Source: Rhodobacter xanthinilyticus (GTDB taxonomy: Bacteria > Pseudomonadota > Alphaproteobacteria > Rhodobacterales > Rhodobacteraceae). From it: a stretch of DNA of 64,000 nt. The stretch's first letter is position 1. Each line of letters starts with the position of its first letter. Location: assembly GCF_001856665.1 (NCBI RefSeq), contig NZ_CP017781.1:372001-436000 (forward strand), written 5' to 3'. Below the pieces are notes generated by a model, which was given only the letters and a program-made list of their open reading frames with translations, searched no databases and was not told the origin of the DNA. This document shows positions 56,626 to 64,000 of the stretch, piece after piece. The translations under genes were made by a program, and so were the position numbers.

Positions 56626-59600
56626 ATGGCATCTTATCAGGTAAGGCAGCGCGATCCGCTTCTGGACCAGAATACGCAGGCCATTCTGGAGCGTCGCGGC
56701 AAGGAGCTTCTGGGCGGCGGTCTGGTCGCTCTGGGGGTGATCGCGGCGATGATGCTGGCGAGCTATTCGCCCGAAGATCCGAGCTGGATGGCGGCCTCGG
56801 ATGCGCCTGCGCAGAACTGGCTGGGCCGGATCGGGGCGGGGATCGCTTCGCCTTTGATGGTGATCGTGGGCTATGGCGCGTGGCTCTTGCCGCTCGGCCT
56901 GCTCGCCTGGGGCGTGCGGTTCATCACCCATCGCGGCGAGGAGCGCGCCTCGGGCCGGGCGATTTTCCTGCCGATCGCGGTGGCGGTGGCCTCGGTCTAT
57001 GCGGCGCTTCTGGTGCCGGGGGCGGAATGGGGGCAGGCCTTCGGCCTTGGCGGCCATTTCGGCGACATGATCGCGGGCTCGCTGCTCGGCGTCACGCCGG
57101 TCTCGGGCTCGATCGGGCTGAAACTGCTCTCCGTCGTGCTGGCGGTGGCGGCGCTGGCGATGAGCTCCTTCGTGCTGGGCTTTGACCGCGCCGAATGGCA
57201 GGCGATCTTGCGCTTTTTGATCCTCGGCTCGGTCGCGGTCTATGCGACGTTGCTCACGCTCGCGGGCAAGGGCGCCTCGGCCTCGGTGCGCGCCGCGCGC
57301 GAGGCGGCAGACCGCGCGCGTCAGCGCCGCCTCGAGGCGGCCGAGCGCGCCGCCGATTATGCCGCCTGGGAGGCGCAGCAAGCCTGGACCGACGAGCCCG
57401 GCATGGCGCCGCAACCCGCGCCCGCCGCGCGGCCCTCGATGCTCTCGCGGGTGCGCCGCGCGCCCGAGCCCGAGATGTATCTGCCGCTCGAAGATCTCGA
57501 GCCCGAGCTCGTCGAGCCCGAGCAACATTGGCGCTATGACGCGCCCGCCGCGCCCACGCCCGACCGGATCAGCGCGCGCATCGCCGAGGCGGTGAAGACC
57601 CGCGCGACCCCGCCCGCGCCGGTCTATGAGGCGCCTCTGGTGGCCGAGCCGCGGATCATGGCGCCCGCCCCGCAACCCGCGCCGCAACCTGCGCCCGCGC
57701 CGCTCGCGCCGGCCTCGGTTCTCGCGGCGGTGGCGAGCCGTCTGGCGCGGGGCGCCAAGCCTGCGCCCGCGCCCGCGCCCGTCAAACGCGCCGAGCCGCC
57801 GCTGCAAGCCAAGCCCCGCTTCATGCCCGGCATGGCCGCGCCCGCGGCGAAGCCGGCCCCGACGCCGATGATGGCGGCCCCCGCACCGGTGCCCCATGCG
57901 CCGAGCGCCTTCCTGCCCGAGTTCGAGCCCGCGCCCGCGGCCTATGAACCGGAGGCCTATGATTACGTCCCCGCGCATCTCGTGCAGGACGATCCGCCCT
58001 TCGAGATCGCCGATGACTGGTCGATGGAAGACAGCGCCTTCGACGAGAACGCCTTTGCCGATCTCGACGACGAGATCCCGCCGATGCCGGCCGCGGCGCC
58101 GCTCGTCGCGACGCGCGGCGAGCTGAACCGTCAGGTGATCCCGGCCGCGCCGACGCCCGAGCGCCGCGTGGTCGCGCCCGCCCGCAAGGTCGCCGCGCCC
58201 TCGAAACAGGCGATCGCCGAGGCCCAGCCGAAGCTGCGCTTCGAGGCGCCCGCGCACCCCGCCTATGAGGCGCCGCCGCTCAGCCTGCTGACCAACCCGG
58301 TCTCGATCCAGCGCCACGCGCTCTCCGACGAGGCGCTCGAGGAAAACGCGCGGATGCTCGAGAACGTGCTCGACGATTACGGCGTGAAGGGCGAGATCGT
58401 CTCGGTGCGCCCGGGGCCGGTCGTGACCATGTATGAGCTCGAACCGGCGCCGGGGCTGAAGGCCAGCCGCGTGATCGGCCTTGCCGACGATATCGCGCGC
58501 TCGATGTCGGCGCTCTCGGCGCGGGTCTCGACGGTGCCGGGGCGCTCGGTGATCGGGATCGAACTGCCCAACGCGCATCGCGAGAAGGTGGTGCTGCGCG
58601 AGATCCTGTCGGCGCGCGATTTCGGCGACAGCAACATGCGCCTGCCGCTCGCGCTCGGCAAGGATATCGGCGGCGAAGCGGTGATCGCGAACCTCGCCAA
58701 GATGCCCCACCTCCTGATCGCCGGGACCACCGGCTCGGGCAAATCGGTGGCGATCAACACGATGATCCTGTCGCTCCTCTACAAGCTCTCGCCCGAGGAA
58801 TGCCGGCTGATCATGATCGACCCGAAGATGCTCGAACTCAGCGTCTATGACGGTATCCCGCATCTGCTCTCCCCCGTCGTGACCGACCCGAAAAAGGCCG
58901 TCGTCGCGCTGAAATGGGTGGTGGGCGAGATGGAGGAGCGCTACCGCAAGATGTCGAAGATGGGCGTGCGCAACATCGAGGGCTACAACGGCCGCGTCCG
59001 CGAGGCGATGGAGCGCGGCGAGATGTTCAAGCGCACCGTGCAGACGGGCTTTGACGAGGAAACCGGCGAGCCGATCTTCGAGACCGATGAATTCCAGCCC
59101 CAACCCTTCCCCTATATCGTCGTCATCGTCGACGAGATGGCCGATCTGATGATGGTCGCGGGCAAGGAAATCGAGGCCTGTATTCAACGGCTTGCACAGA
59201 TGGCGCGGGCGTCGGGCATCCACCTGATCATGGCCACGCAGCGCCCCTCGGTCGATGTCATCACCGGCACGATCAAGGCGAACTTCCCCACCCGGATCTC
59301 CTTCCAGGTGACTTCGAAGATCGACAGCCGCACGATCCTGGGCGAGCAGGGCGCCGAGCAGCTCCTCGGCATGGGCGACATGCTCTACATGGGCGCGGGC
59401 TCGCGCATCACCCGGATCCACGGGCCCTTCGTCTCGGACGAAGAGGTCGAGGAAATCGTCACCCATCTCAAGAGCTTCGGCCCGCCGGAATATATGTCGG
59501 GCGTGGTCGAGGGGCCCGATGACGAGGTCGCGAGCGATATCGACCAGGTGCTCGGCCTCAGCTCGGGCAGCGACGATGTCGAGAACGCGCTTTACGACAC

Positions 59601-59772
59601 CGCCGTCGCGATCGTCATCAAGGATCGCAAATGCTCGACCTCCTATATCCAGCGCAAGCTCGGCATCGGCTATAACAAGGCCGCGCGGCTCGTCGAGCAG
59701 ATGGAGGATCAGGGCGTCGTGAGCCCGGCCAACCATGTCGGCAAGCGCGAGATCCTCGTGCCCGAACAGTGA
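56626..59772 (+). CDS. ftsK: DNA translocase FtsK
   Basis: 1048 residues. N-terminal membrane domain of four or five helices (about 30-215: [76 protein letters not shown]), a long Pro/Ala-rich linker (about 230-540), then the alpha/beta motor with Walker [16 protein letters not shown] and Walker [32 protein letters not shown] in two parts and the gamma domain ([21 protein letters not shown] in two parts). Pumps chromosome dimers at the septum. Starts 56608 and 56596 (GTG) also fit. Confidence 0.97.
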   Translation: MASYQVRQRDPLLDQNTQAILERRGKELLGGGLVALGVIAAMMLASYSPEDPSWMAASDAPAQNWLGRIGAGIASPLMVIVGYGAWLLPLGLLAWGVRFITHRGEERASGRAIFLPIAVAVASVYAALLVPGAEWGQAFGLGGHFGDMIAGSLLGVTPVSGSIGLKLLSVVLAVAALAMSSFVLGFDRAEWQAILRFLILGSVAVYATLLTLAGKGASASVRAAREAADRARQRRLEAAERAADYAAWEAQQAWTDEPGMAPQPAPAARPSMLSRVRRAPEPEMYLPLEDLEPELVEPEQHWRYDAPAAPTPDRISARIAEAVKTRATPPAPVYEAPLVAEPRIMAPAPQPAPQPAPAPLAPASVLAAVASRLARGAKPAPAPAPVKRAEPPLQAKPRFMPGMAAPAAKPAPTPMMAAPAPVPHAPSAFLPEFEPAPAAYEPEAYDYVPAHLVQDDPPFEIADDWSMEDSAFDENAFADLDDEIPPMPAAAPLVATRGELNRQVIPAAPTPERRVVAPARKVAAPSKQAIAEAQPKLRFEAPAHPAYEAPPLSLLTNPVSIQRHALSDEALEENARMLENVLDDYGVKGEIVSVRPGPVVTMYELEPAPGLKASRVIGLADDIARSMSALSARVSTVPGRSVIGIELPNAHREKVVLREILSARDFGDSNMRLPLALGKDIGGEAVIANLAKMPHLLIAGTTGSGKSVAINTMILSLLYKLSPEECRLIMIDPKMLELSVYDGIPHLLSPVVTDPKKAVVALKWVVGEMEERYRKMSKMGVRNIEGYNGRVREAMERGEMFKRTVQTGFDEETGEPIFETDEFQPQPFPYIVVIVDEMADLMMVAGKEIEACIQRLAQMARASGIHLIMATQRPSVDVITGTIKANFPTRISFQVTSKIDSRTILGEQGAEQLLGMGDMLYMGAGSRITRIHGPFVSDEEVEEIVTHLKSFGPPEYMSGVVEGPDDEVASDIDQVLGLSSGSDDVENALYDTAVAIVIKDRKCSTSYIQRKLGIGYNKAARLVEQMEDQGVVSPANHVGKREILVPEQ

Positions 59773-59793
59773 TCTGGCAAAAACGTGAGACAG

Positions 59794-59830
59794 GCCCCGC
59801 GGGATGTGATCCGGCGGGGCTTTCTCTTTT
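59794..59830 (+). terminator. Terminator after ftsK
   Basis: GCCCCGC / GCGGGGC outer stem, GGAT / ATCC inner stem, followed by TTTCTCTTTT, about 20 bp after the ftsK stop and 25 bp before lolA. Confidence 0.85.
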
Positions 59831-59855
59831 GCGCGGGCGCGTTACAGTCACGGCC

Positions 59856-60452
59856 ATGACCCTGCTTCGTTTCGCCCTCGCGCCCGTCTTCACGCTTGCC
59901 CTCGCGGTTCCGGCTCTGGCCGAGAAGATCCCGCTGGGCGAGCTCTCCTCCTATCTCAACGGCCTCAAGACCGCCGAGGCGAGCTTCACCCAGGTGAACG
60001 CCGATGGCTCGGTCTCGACCGGCAAGATGTATCTGCAACGGCCCGGCCGGGTGCGGTTCGAATATGACAAGGACAAGACGCTGGTGATGGCCTCGGGCGG
60101 GCAGGTCGCGATCTTCGACCCGAAATCGAACATGGGGCCGGAGCAATATCCGCTCTCGAAAACGCCGCTGAACCTGATTCTCGCGGAGACGGTCGATCTC
60201 GCGCGGGCGAAGATGGTGGTGGGCCATACCGCCGACGACAAGACCACGAGCGTCACCGCGCAAGACCCTGAGCACCCCGATTACGGCACGATCAAGCTCG
60301 TGTTCACCGCCAAGCCGACCGAGCTGCGGCAATGGGTGATCACCGATGACAGCGGCGGTCAGACCACTGTAATCCTTGGCGAGATGAAAAAGGGCGTCAC
60401 GATCGCGCCGAGCCTGTTCAGCATCGTGAACGAGACCAACAAGCGGAAGTGA
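59856..60452 (+). CDS. lolA: Outer-membrane lipoprotein carrier protein LolA
   Basis: 198 residues. Periplasmic shuttle for lipoproteins. Signal peptide MTLLRFALAPVFTLALAVPALA, then the mature LolA fold: LNGLKTAEASFTQVNADGSVSTGKMYLQRPGRVRFEYDK in blocks, PLSKTPLNLILAETVDL, and TELRQWVITDDSGGQTTVIL. These are the hydrophobic-cavity and RPG-x-RF-x-Y motifs of the family. Its own promoter is probable because the ftsK terminator intervenes. Ends TGATCA with the next gene. Confidence 0.95.
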   Translation: MTLLRFALAPVFTLALAVPALAEKIPLGELSSYLNGLKTAEASFTQVNADGSVSTGKMYLQRPGRVRFEYDKDKTLVMASGGQVAIFDPKSNMGPEQYPLSKTPLNLILAETVDLARAKMVVGHTADDKTTSVTAQDPEHPDYGTIKLVFTAKPTELRQWVITDDSGGQTTVILGEMKKGVTIAPSLFSIVNETNKRK

Positions 60453-61031
60453 TCACTTGCCGCAGCCGTTCAGCTGGCTGCGGTACATCTGCGCGCGCGC
60501 GTCGACCTTGTCGGCGACCGCGACGAGCCAGGCTTTCGACTGGTAGCTGCCCTTGGCAAAGCCCGAGCGCCCCTCGTGATAGGCGAGATATTGGCTGCGC
60601 GCGTCCCATTTCGAGATCCCGAGCCGCTCGCTCGAGCCGGCCATGTACCAGCCCATGAAATCGGTCGCGTCCTGGATCCGGGTGCGCTTGGCGCCAAAGC
60701 GGCGGGTGTCCTTGCGGTATTCATCCCAGGTCGCGTCGAGCGCCTGGCTATAGCCATAGGCCGAGCTCTGCCGCCCGATCGGGATCACGCCGAGCGCCCA
60801 TTTGTGCGGCGTTTTCGCCGTGCCGATGAAACGCGATTCCTGATGGATCGTCGCCATCTGCACATGGACGGGCACACCCCAGCGCGCCTCGGTCTTGCGC
60901 ATGGCGGAGTAATAGGCCGGCTTCTCGCGCGCCAGAAGGCATGCGTTATCAAGATTTCGGGGGGCTTTCGAAGACCCACCCCCACATGCTGCGATCAGCA
61001 GCACGAGGCTCAGCTTCAGGATGTTTTTCAT
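60453..61031 (-). CDS. SLT-domain lipoprotein (transglycosylase-like)
   Basis: 192 residues. Lipobox IAAC near residue 16 (LVLLIAAC). The mature domain starts about residue 30; the SLT catalytic region shows VHVQMATIHQESRFIGTA (Glu in HQESRF), then IPIGRQSSAYGYSQALDATWDEY in two parts, FMGWYMAGSSERLG and YLAYHEGRSGF. Predicted periplasmic lytic transglycosylase of the SLT/lysozyme-like fold. It ends directly against the lolA stop (TGATCA) and is divergent from hspQ. Confidence 0.9.
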   Translation of the reverse strand: MKNILKLSLVLLIAACGGGSSKAPRNLDNACLLAREKPAYYSAMRKTEARWGVPVHVQMATIHQESRFIGTAKTPHKWALGVIPIGRQSSAYGYSQALDATWDEYRKDTRRFGAKRTRIQDATDFMGWYMAGSSERLGISKWDARSQYLAYHEGRSGFAKGSYQSKAWLVAVADKVDARAQMYRSQLNGCGK

Positions 61032-61049
61032 GACTGCTCTGGCCGTTTG

Positions 61050-61067
61050 GCTATTTTCCGCTATTTT
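61050..61067. repeat. Direct repeat GCTATTTT x2, 10 bp apart
   Basis: GCTATTTT at 61050-61057 and 61060-61067, one helical turn apart, in an AT-rich patch between the SLT and hspQ genes. Confidence 0.5.
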
Positions 61068-61147
61068 ACGCGTTTTTGCGGCCGGAGGAAATCACAATCC
61101 GTTTGGCCGAGGTTGTTGGCCTCAGGTCCACAGATTGTTTCCGCGCC

Positions 61148-61166
61148 AATTATGGCTGAATTATGG
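61148..61166. repeat. Direct repeat AATTATGG x2, 11 bp apart
   Basis: AATTATGG at 61148-61155 and 61159-61166, same face of the helix, 44 to 63 bp before the hspQ start. Possible activator or regulator half-sites. Confidence 0.5.
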
Positions 61167-61210
61167 ACAGGGGATAGGTTAGGGATTACTTAAAGCCCAT
61201 GGGGGCCGAG

Positions 61211-61537
61211 ATGCATACGACGCACGCGAAATATCACATCGGTCAGATTGTCCGTCACCGCAAACACCCGTTTCGCGGCGTGGTGTTTGATGTCGATGCG
61301 ATGTTTTCCAACACGCAGGAGTGGTATGACGCCATTCCCGAGGACAGCCGCCCGGCCAAGAATCAGCCCTTCTACCATCTGCTCGCCGAGAACGATAACA
61401 GCTACTATGTGGCCTATGTCTCCGAGCAAAATCTGGTGGCGGATTATTCGGGCGAACCTGTCGACCACCCGGACCTCGGCGATCTCTTCGGGGATTTCGA
61501 AGACGGGCGCTATCCGCTTCAATTCCAGCTCAACTGA
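61211..61537 (+). CDS. hspQ: HspQ, heat-shock/hemimethylated-DNA-binding protein
   Basis: 108 residues. YHIGQIVRHRKHPFRGVVFDVDAMF, EWYDAIPEDSRP, NQPFYHLLAENDNSYYVAYVSEQNL (each in parts) and HPDLGDLFGDFEDGRYPLQF form the YccV/HspQ fold. E. coli HspQ is a Lon specificity-enhancing factor. The ATG at 61211 follows a GGGGG; an in-frame ATG at 61199 would add four residues. The upstream region has two pairs of phased direct repeats; I found no obvious sigma-32 promoter. Confidence 0.92.
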   Translation: MHTTHAKYHIGQIVRHRKHPFRGVVFDVDAMFSNTQEWYDAIPEDSRPAKNQPFYHLLAENDNSYYVAYVSEQNLVADYSGEPVDHPDLGDLFGDFEDGRYPLQFQLN

Positions 61538-61543
61538 GCGTCC

Positions 61544-62041
61544 TCACTCCTTCGGCGGGCGCAGCGGCAGGCGGAACGCCAGCAGGTTGCGGCCATTTGC
61601 GCGGTGATAGCCGAGATCTTCGACCAGATCGCGGATCAGGAACCAGCCGAAACCGCCCTCGGGCAGATGTTCGGGGCGCGGGCGCTGGGCCTCGCCATCG
61701 GCATGCGGCACGAGGCAATCGCCGGGCAACTCGACGCCGTCATCGCTGACCGAACAACTCAGCCCGCGCCGGTCGCGCACGATCGAAAGGGTGATCGTCC
61801 CCTCGCCGCTCTCGCCATAGCCATGTTCGACGATATTGTTCAGAACTTCGGCCAGAACGAGCTCCAGCGTGCCCGATTCATCGAGGGAAAGCTGGCGGTA
61901 GAAACGCGCAAGGGCTGCGCGCAGCGCACTGCGCACAGCGAGCGGCTCGGCCGGAAAGCTGTGGTGGAAAATCTGCGCTTCGGGTCGCTCGGCATCGCGC
62001 CCCGGACGCGGTTTGGAGGTCGCGCTGCGGTTAGCCAGCAT
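61544..62041 (-). CDS. RsbW-like anti-sigma factor (HATPase_c)
   Basis: 165 residues. A HATPase_c fold of the anti-sigma regulatory kinase group: TLELVLAEVLNNIVEHGYGES with the N-box, SVSDDGVELPGD as the G1 box and EGGFGWFLIRDLVEDLGY as the G2 box. The N-terminus (about 1-25) is unlike typical RsbW. It can bind an anti-anti-sigma factor or a sigma factor. Overlaps the STAS gene by 11 bp. Confidence 0.9.
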   Translation of the reverse strand: MLANRSATSKPRPGRDAERPEAQIFHHSFPAEPLAVRSALRAALARFYRQLSLDESGTLELVLAEVLNNIVEHGYGESGEGTITLSIVRDRRGLSCSVSDDGVELPGDCLVPHADGEAQRPRPEHLPEGGFGWFLIRDLVEDLGYHRANGRNLLAFRLPLRPPKE

Positions 62042-62378
62042 TCCGGATCCCCTCCGATGCGGCCTCGCCTGCGCTGCTGTGAATGCGGAAGACCGAATCC
62101 ATCCGGGTCAGGCGGAACACCTTTTCCACATTCGGCGTCAGCCCGGCGAGCTCGAGCTTGCGGTTGGGCGCGAGGGCTTTCATCACCGCGACCACCGCCC
62201 CAAGGCCGGAGCTGTCGAGAAATTCGACCCGACTCATGTCGAGAATGATGCGCGGCGAAGGCTGCGACGCAACTTCGCGCATCTGATCCTTGAAGCGGAT
62301 CGCAATCGCTGCGTCGAGCCGCTCCTCGTCGACACGAACGACGAGTGCACCACTCCGAGCTTCGGCATACAGGTTCAT
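62031..62378 (-). CDS. STAS-domain anti-sigma-factor antagonist
   Basis: 115 residues, single STAS domain: LVVRVDEERLDAAIAIRFK, ILDMSRVEFLDSSGLGAVVAVM with the phosphorylatable serine in FLDSSGLG, then NRKLELAGLTPNVEKVF. It would be phosphorylated by and bind the RsbW-like partner downstream. No PP2C phosphatase or sigma gene is next to the pair, so the outputs lie elsewhere. It is the first gene of the pair. Confidence 0.93.
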   Translation of the reverse strand: MNLYAEARSGALVVRVDEERLDAAIAIRFKDQMREVASQPSPRIILDMSRVEFLDSSGLGAVVAVMKALAPNRKLELAGLTPNVEKVFRLTRMDSVFRIHSSAGEAASEGIRNAG

Positions 62379-62438
62379 CTTGAGGCTCCGACTTCGGTTT
62401 CCCTGCCGTCAGACTAGCCGCCAATACTTACCATTCCG

Positions 62439-62448
62439 TATCCGGATA
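62439..62448. promoter_or_regulatory. TATCCGGATA palindrome upstream of the STAS gene
   Basis: Perfect 10-bp palindrome inside an AT-rich stretch 61 bp before the STAS start, lying between TTGCTT and TAAGTA on the minus strand, a possible though widely spaced promoter pair. Confidence 0.4.
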
Positions 62449-62461
62449 TAAGCAATTTTCG

Positions 62462-63253
62462 CTATCCCGCGGTGACCGGCGCGAAGCCCTCGAGCGAATG
62501 CGCGGCCACTTTGTGCAACAGATCGACAAAGCCCGCGACCTGATGCGCCGCCGTCGCGCGGCCCTTTTCGGCACTCGCCGCCGCCGCATCGCCGACCGTT
62601 CCTGCCGGGTTCAGATCCGAGGCGATCCAGCCGTAAGATATTGGCCCAATGGGAGAAATCTCCGCCCCCTCGGCGCTCGAAGGGAAATCGCGCGCGGCCG
62701 CCATATCGACCGTTTCGGGCGCGAAGGCGAGCATCAAAGAGGTCTCCATATCGCCGCCATGGATCCCGAAGGCGCGCTCGCGCGGCCCATAGAGCCCCTC
62801 GGGCTGGCCAAAGGCCGTCCACTGGCATTTCACCGCGAGCATCCCCGCCCGCACCCGCAGCTCACGCGCGAGGATCGAGACGAGATCGACATTGCCACCA
62901 TGGCTGTTGACCAGCACGATCTTGCGAATCCCCGCCCGCGCGACCGAGAGCCCGATCTCGGTCCAGACCCGCAGCGCCGTCTCCGCGCTGAGCGTCACGG
63001 TGCCCGCGGCCCACAGATGCTCGTTCGACTTGCCCACCGCCTGCACCGGCAAGATCCGCAGATCGAGATCCTCGCCCGTCCCCTGCCGGCGCAGCTCGGC
63101 CAGCATCCCCTCCATGATCAGCGTATCGGTCCCCACCGGCAGATGCGGGCCATGCTGCTCGATCGCCGCCACCGGCAGGATCGCGATCGTGCGCATCGGG
63201 TCGATCGTCTGAAATTCCGGCGCGCGAAACTGCGCCCAATCGGTGCGGCTCAT
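62462..63253 (-). CDS. Creatininase-family protein
   Basis: 263 residues. Metal-dependent amidohydrolase-like fold: IAILPVAAIEQHGPHLPVGTD in two parts, KSNEHLWAAGTVTLSAET, VLVNSHGGNVDLVSI and GIHGGDMETSLML. EQHG and HGGD supply metal ligands. Includes creatininases and related ring-amide hydrolases, such as those of Fe-S or F420 precursor pathways; substrate unknown. Its ATG overlaps the stop of the quinone reductase-like gene. Confidence 0.9.
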   Translation of the reverse strand: MSRTDWAQFRAPEFQTIDPMRTIAILPVAAIEQHGPHLPVGTDTLIMEGMLAELRRQGTGEDLDLRILPVQAVGKSNEHLWAAGTVTLSAETALRVWTEIGLSVARAGIRKIVLVNSHGGNVDLVSILARELRVRAGMLAVKCQWTAFGQPEGLYGPRERAFGIHGGDMETSLMLAFAPETVDMAAARDFPSSAEGAEISPIGPISYGWIASDLNPAGTVGDAAAASAEKGRATAAHQVAGFVDLLHKVAAHSLEGFAPVTAG

Positions 63254-63870
63254 GGCCGGGTCTCCTTCGGGGTCTGGCCGATCAGACGGTCCATCTGGCG
63301 GGCGACGCGCTTGAGGTGGCGCGCGCGGGTGGTTGGGGTCGAGCTGTCCATCAGGTAATGCATCGCGAAGGCGGTGCGCTTGCGCCGCGCACAGAGCAGC
63401 CCGACCCCGCGCATCAGCGTGCGCTTGCCCGGCGCGCCGATGAAGAAGGTCAAAAGCCGCGACGCGCCGCCGGTGGTGAAGACCCCAAGCCGGGTGATAT
63501 GGCGCAGCCCCGGGCGGATCGTGGCGTTCATCGCATCGGGCATCAGGAAGGCGACATCGGGCAACAGCACCCGGTCGAGCCAGCCCTTGAGCATCGCCGG
63601 CAACCCATACCACCAGGTCGGGTAAACGAAGATCAGCGTATCGCACCAACGGATCGCCGCGACATCCTCATCGACCGGCGCGATATTGCCGGGGCAATCG
63701 AGATAGCCCTGCCATTCGGGCGGGCTCAGCACCGGCGAGAAGCCGCGCGCGTAAAGGTCGAGAAGCCGCACCTCGGCCCCCGCGCGGCGGAGCTTTTCGA
63801 GTACCAGATCGCGGATCGAGGCGTTGAACGAGCCTTCCTGCGGATGGCAGTAAACGACAAGCGCACGCAT
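63250..63870 (-). CDS. NAD(P)H-dependent quinone oxidoreductase-like flavodoxin
   Basis: 206 residues, flavodoxin-like fold of the NQO1/MdaB group: VVYCHPQEGSFNASIRDLVL in two parts, EVRLLDLYARGFSPVLS, DTLIFVYPTWWYGLPAMLKGWLDRVL in two parts, VFTTGGASRLLTFF. The FMN/FAD phosphate loop is CHPQEGSFN. Predicted to reduce quinones or similar substrates. Lies between a partial gene and a creatininase-like gene, with stop/start overlaps on both sides (TGATG and ATGA), so these are likely one operon. Confidence 0.9.
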   Translation of the reverse strand: MRALVVYCHPQEGSFNASIRDLVLEKLRRAGAEVRLLDLYARGFSPVLSPPEWQGYLDCPGNIAPVDEDVAAIRWCDTLIFVYPTWWYGLPAMLKGWLDRVLLPDVAFLMPDAMNATIRPGLRHITRLGVFTTGGASRLLTFFIGAPGKRTLMRGVGLLCARRKRTAFAMHYLMDSSTPTTRARHLKRVARQMDRLIGQTPKETRP

Positions 63871-64000
63871 CAGAGCCGCTCCATCTCGGCGCCCACGCGG
63901 GCAAGGAACGCGGCGCGCTTCGCATCGCTCGCGCGGTTCATGTCGTAAAGCGCGAGATAGCGCAGCGTTTCCGCCTGGGTCGCGTAGCGCAGCGCCCGGC
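63870..64000 (-). CDS. Unidentified protein, C-terminal part
   Basis: The last 42 codons of a gene that enters from the right edge: ALRYATQAETLRYLALYDMN and RASDAKRAAFLARVGAEMERL in sequence, helical, with basic and acidic residues alternating. No family is recognised. Its TGA overlaps the quinone reductase-like start (TGATG), so it is translationally coupled with it. Confidence 0.7.
   Translation of the reverse strand, partial: RALRYATQAETLRYLALYDMNRASDAKRAAFLARVGAEMERL

Noticed and set aside
57430-58260. Low-complexity Ala/Pro-rich region in ftsK as a possible frameshift or insertion
   Set aside because: FtsK linkers are normally long and poorly conserved. The frame is continuous from the membrane domain to the motor.
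56377-59736. An 1119-codon open frame on the minus strand over ftsK
   Set aside because: Antisense to ftsK, which has intact Walker motifs. The His/Arg/Gly-rich product has no domain.

Overview
The window is high-GC chromosomal DNA of an alphaproteobacterium, most probably a Rhodobacter close to R. capsulatus. The main pointer is the porin at 21472-22401, which matches my memory of the R. capsulatus porin in most blocks. Other pointers are alphaproteobacterial families (DUF3576, DUF1674, DUF3035/BamF-like, a CenR-like regulator), a MutL with an endonuclease motif, and a GC-terminated hairpin repeat I associate with Rhodobacteraceae. I see no rRNA, tRNA, CRISPR array, insertion sequence, prophage or replication origin. 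This is a densely packed housekeeping region, not an island.

Layout, left to right. 1-6.2 kb: edge of a LOG-family gene, dapD (lysine/cell wall), two lipoproteins including an MltB-type transglycosylase, an NnrU-like membrane protein, DUF4202, a DMT exporter and HU. 6.3-9.6 kb: adenine salvage pair, AMP nucleosidase plus adenine deaminase. 9.7-16.4 kb: Rdx-like protein, SDR enzyme, MFS transporter and glutathione transferase sharing a control region with a perfect palindrome, an SQR-like flavoprotein with its own operator-like site, a BaiN-like flavoprotein and an MscS channel. 16.5-21.2 kb: holA, lptE, leuS, DUF3576. 21.5-24.8 kb: major porin, PLP homeostasis protein, L,D-transpeptidase and ribA. 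24.9-37.7 kb: an OmpR-type regulator, then ten collinear minus-strand genes (rsmB, heparinase-like, purH, lspA, DUF3035, two M16 peptidases, mutL, rmuC, DUF3775). 37.8-45.2 kb: DUF1674, dapB, then the translation/RNA-decay block rbfA-truB-rpsO-pnp interrupted by DUF1643, an RTX-repeat protein and YnfA. 45.2-47.6 kb: three surface-glycan genes. 47.6-56.6 kb: 1-Cys peroxiredoxin, aldehyde dehydrogenase, exonuclease III, thioredoxin-TPR, Lon-N, Trm112, a UbiH-type hydroxylase, an amidase and a class I/II aminotransferase. 56.6-64 kb: ftsK, lolA, SLT lipoprotein, hspQ, an anti-sigma/STAS pair, a creatininase-family gene, a quinone reductase and a truncated gene at the edge.

Several envelope functions recur: porin, LptE, LolA, LspA, three peptidoglycan enzymes, FtsK and a CenR-like regulator. 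Lysine/diaminopimelate synthesis is represented by dapD, dapB and a possible DapC-type aminotransferase. Genes are tightly packed, with many ATGA start/stop overlaps. Six convergent pairs end exactly on a shared or abutting palindromic double stop (TTAA or TGATCA).

I did not find a clear new multi-gene system. The best leads are non-coding or contextual: the palindrome between the MFS and GST genes, a CtrA-like box before the RTX gene, the operator-like site over the SQR-like promoter, a hairpin repeat that supplies the C-terminus of an L,D-transpeptidase, a nearly 100-nt inverted repeat after the aldehyde dehydrogenase gene, and phased direct repeats upstream of hspQ. All calls rest on reading the sequence and remembered family features; no database search was run.
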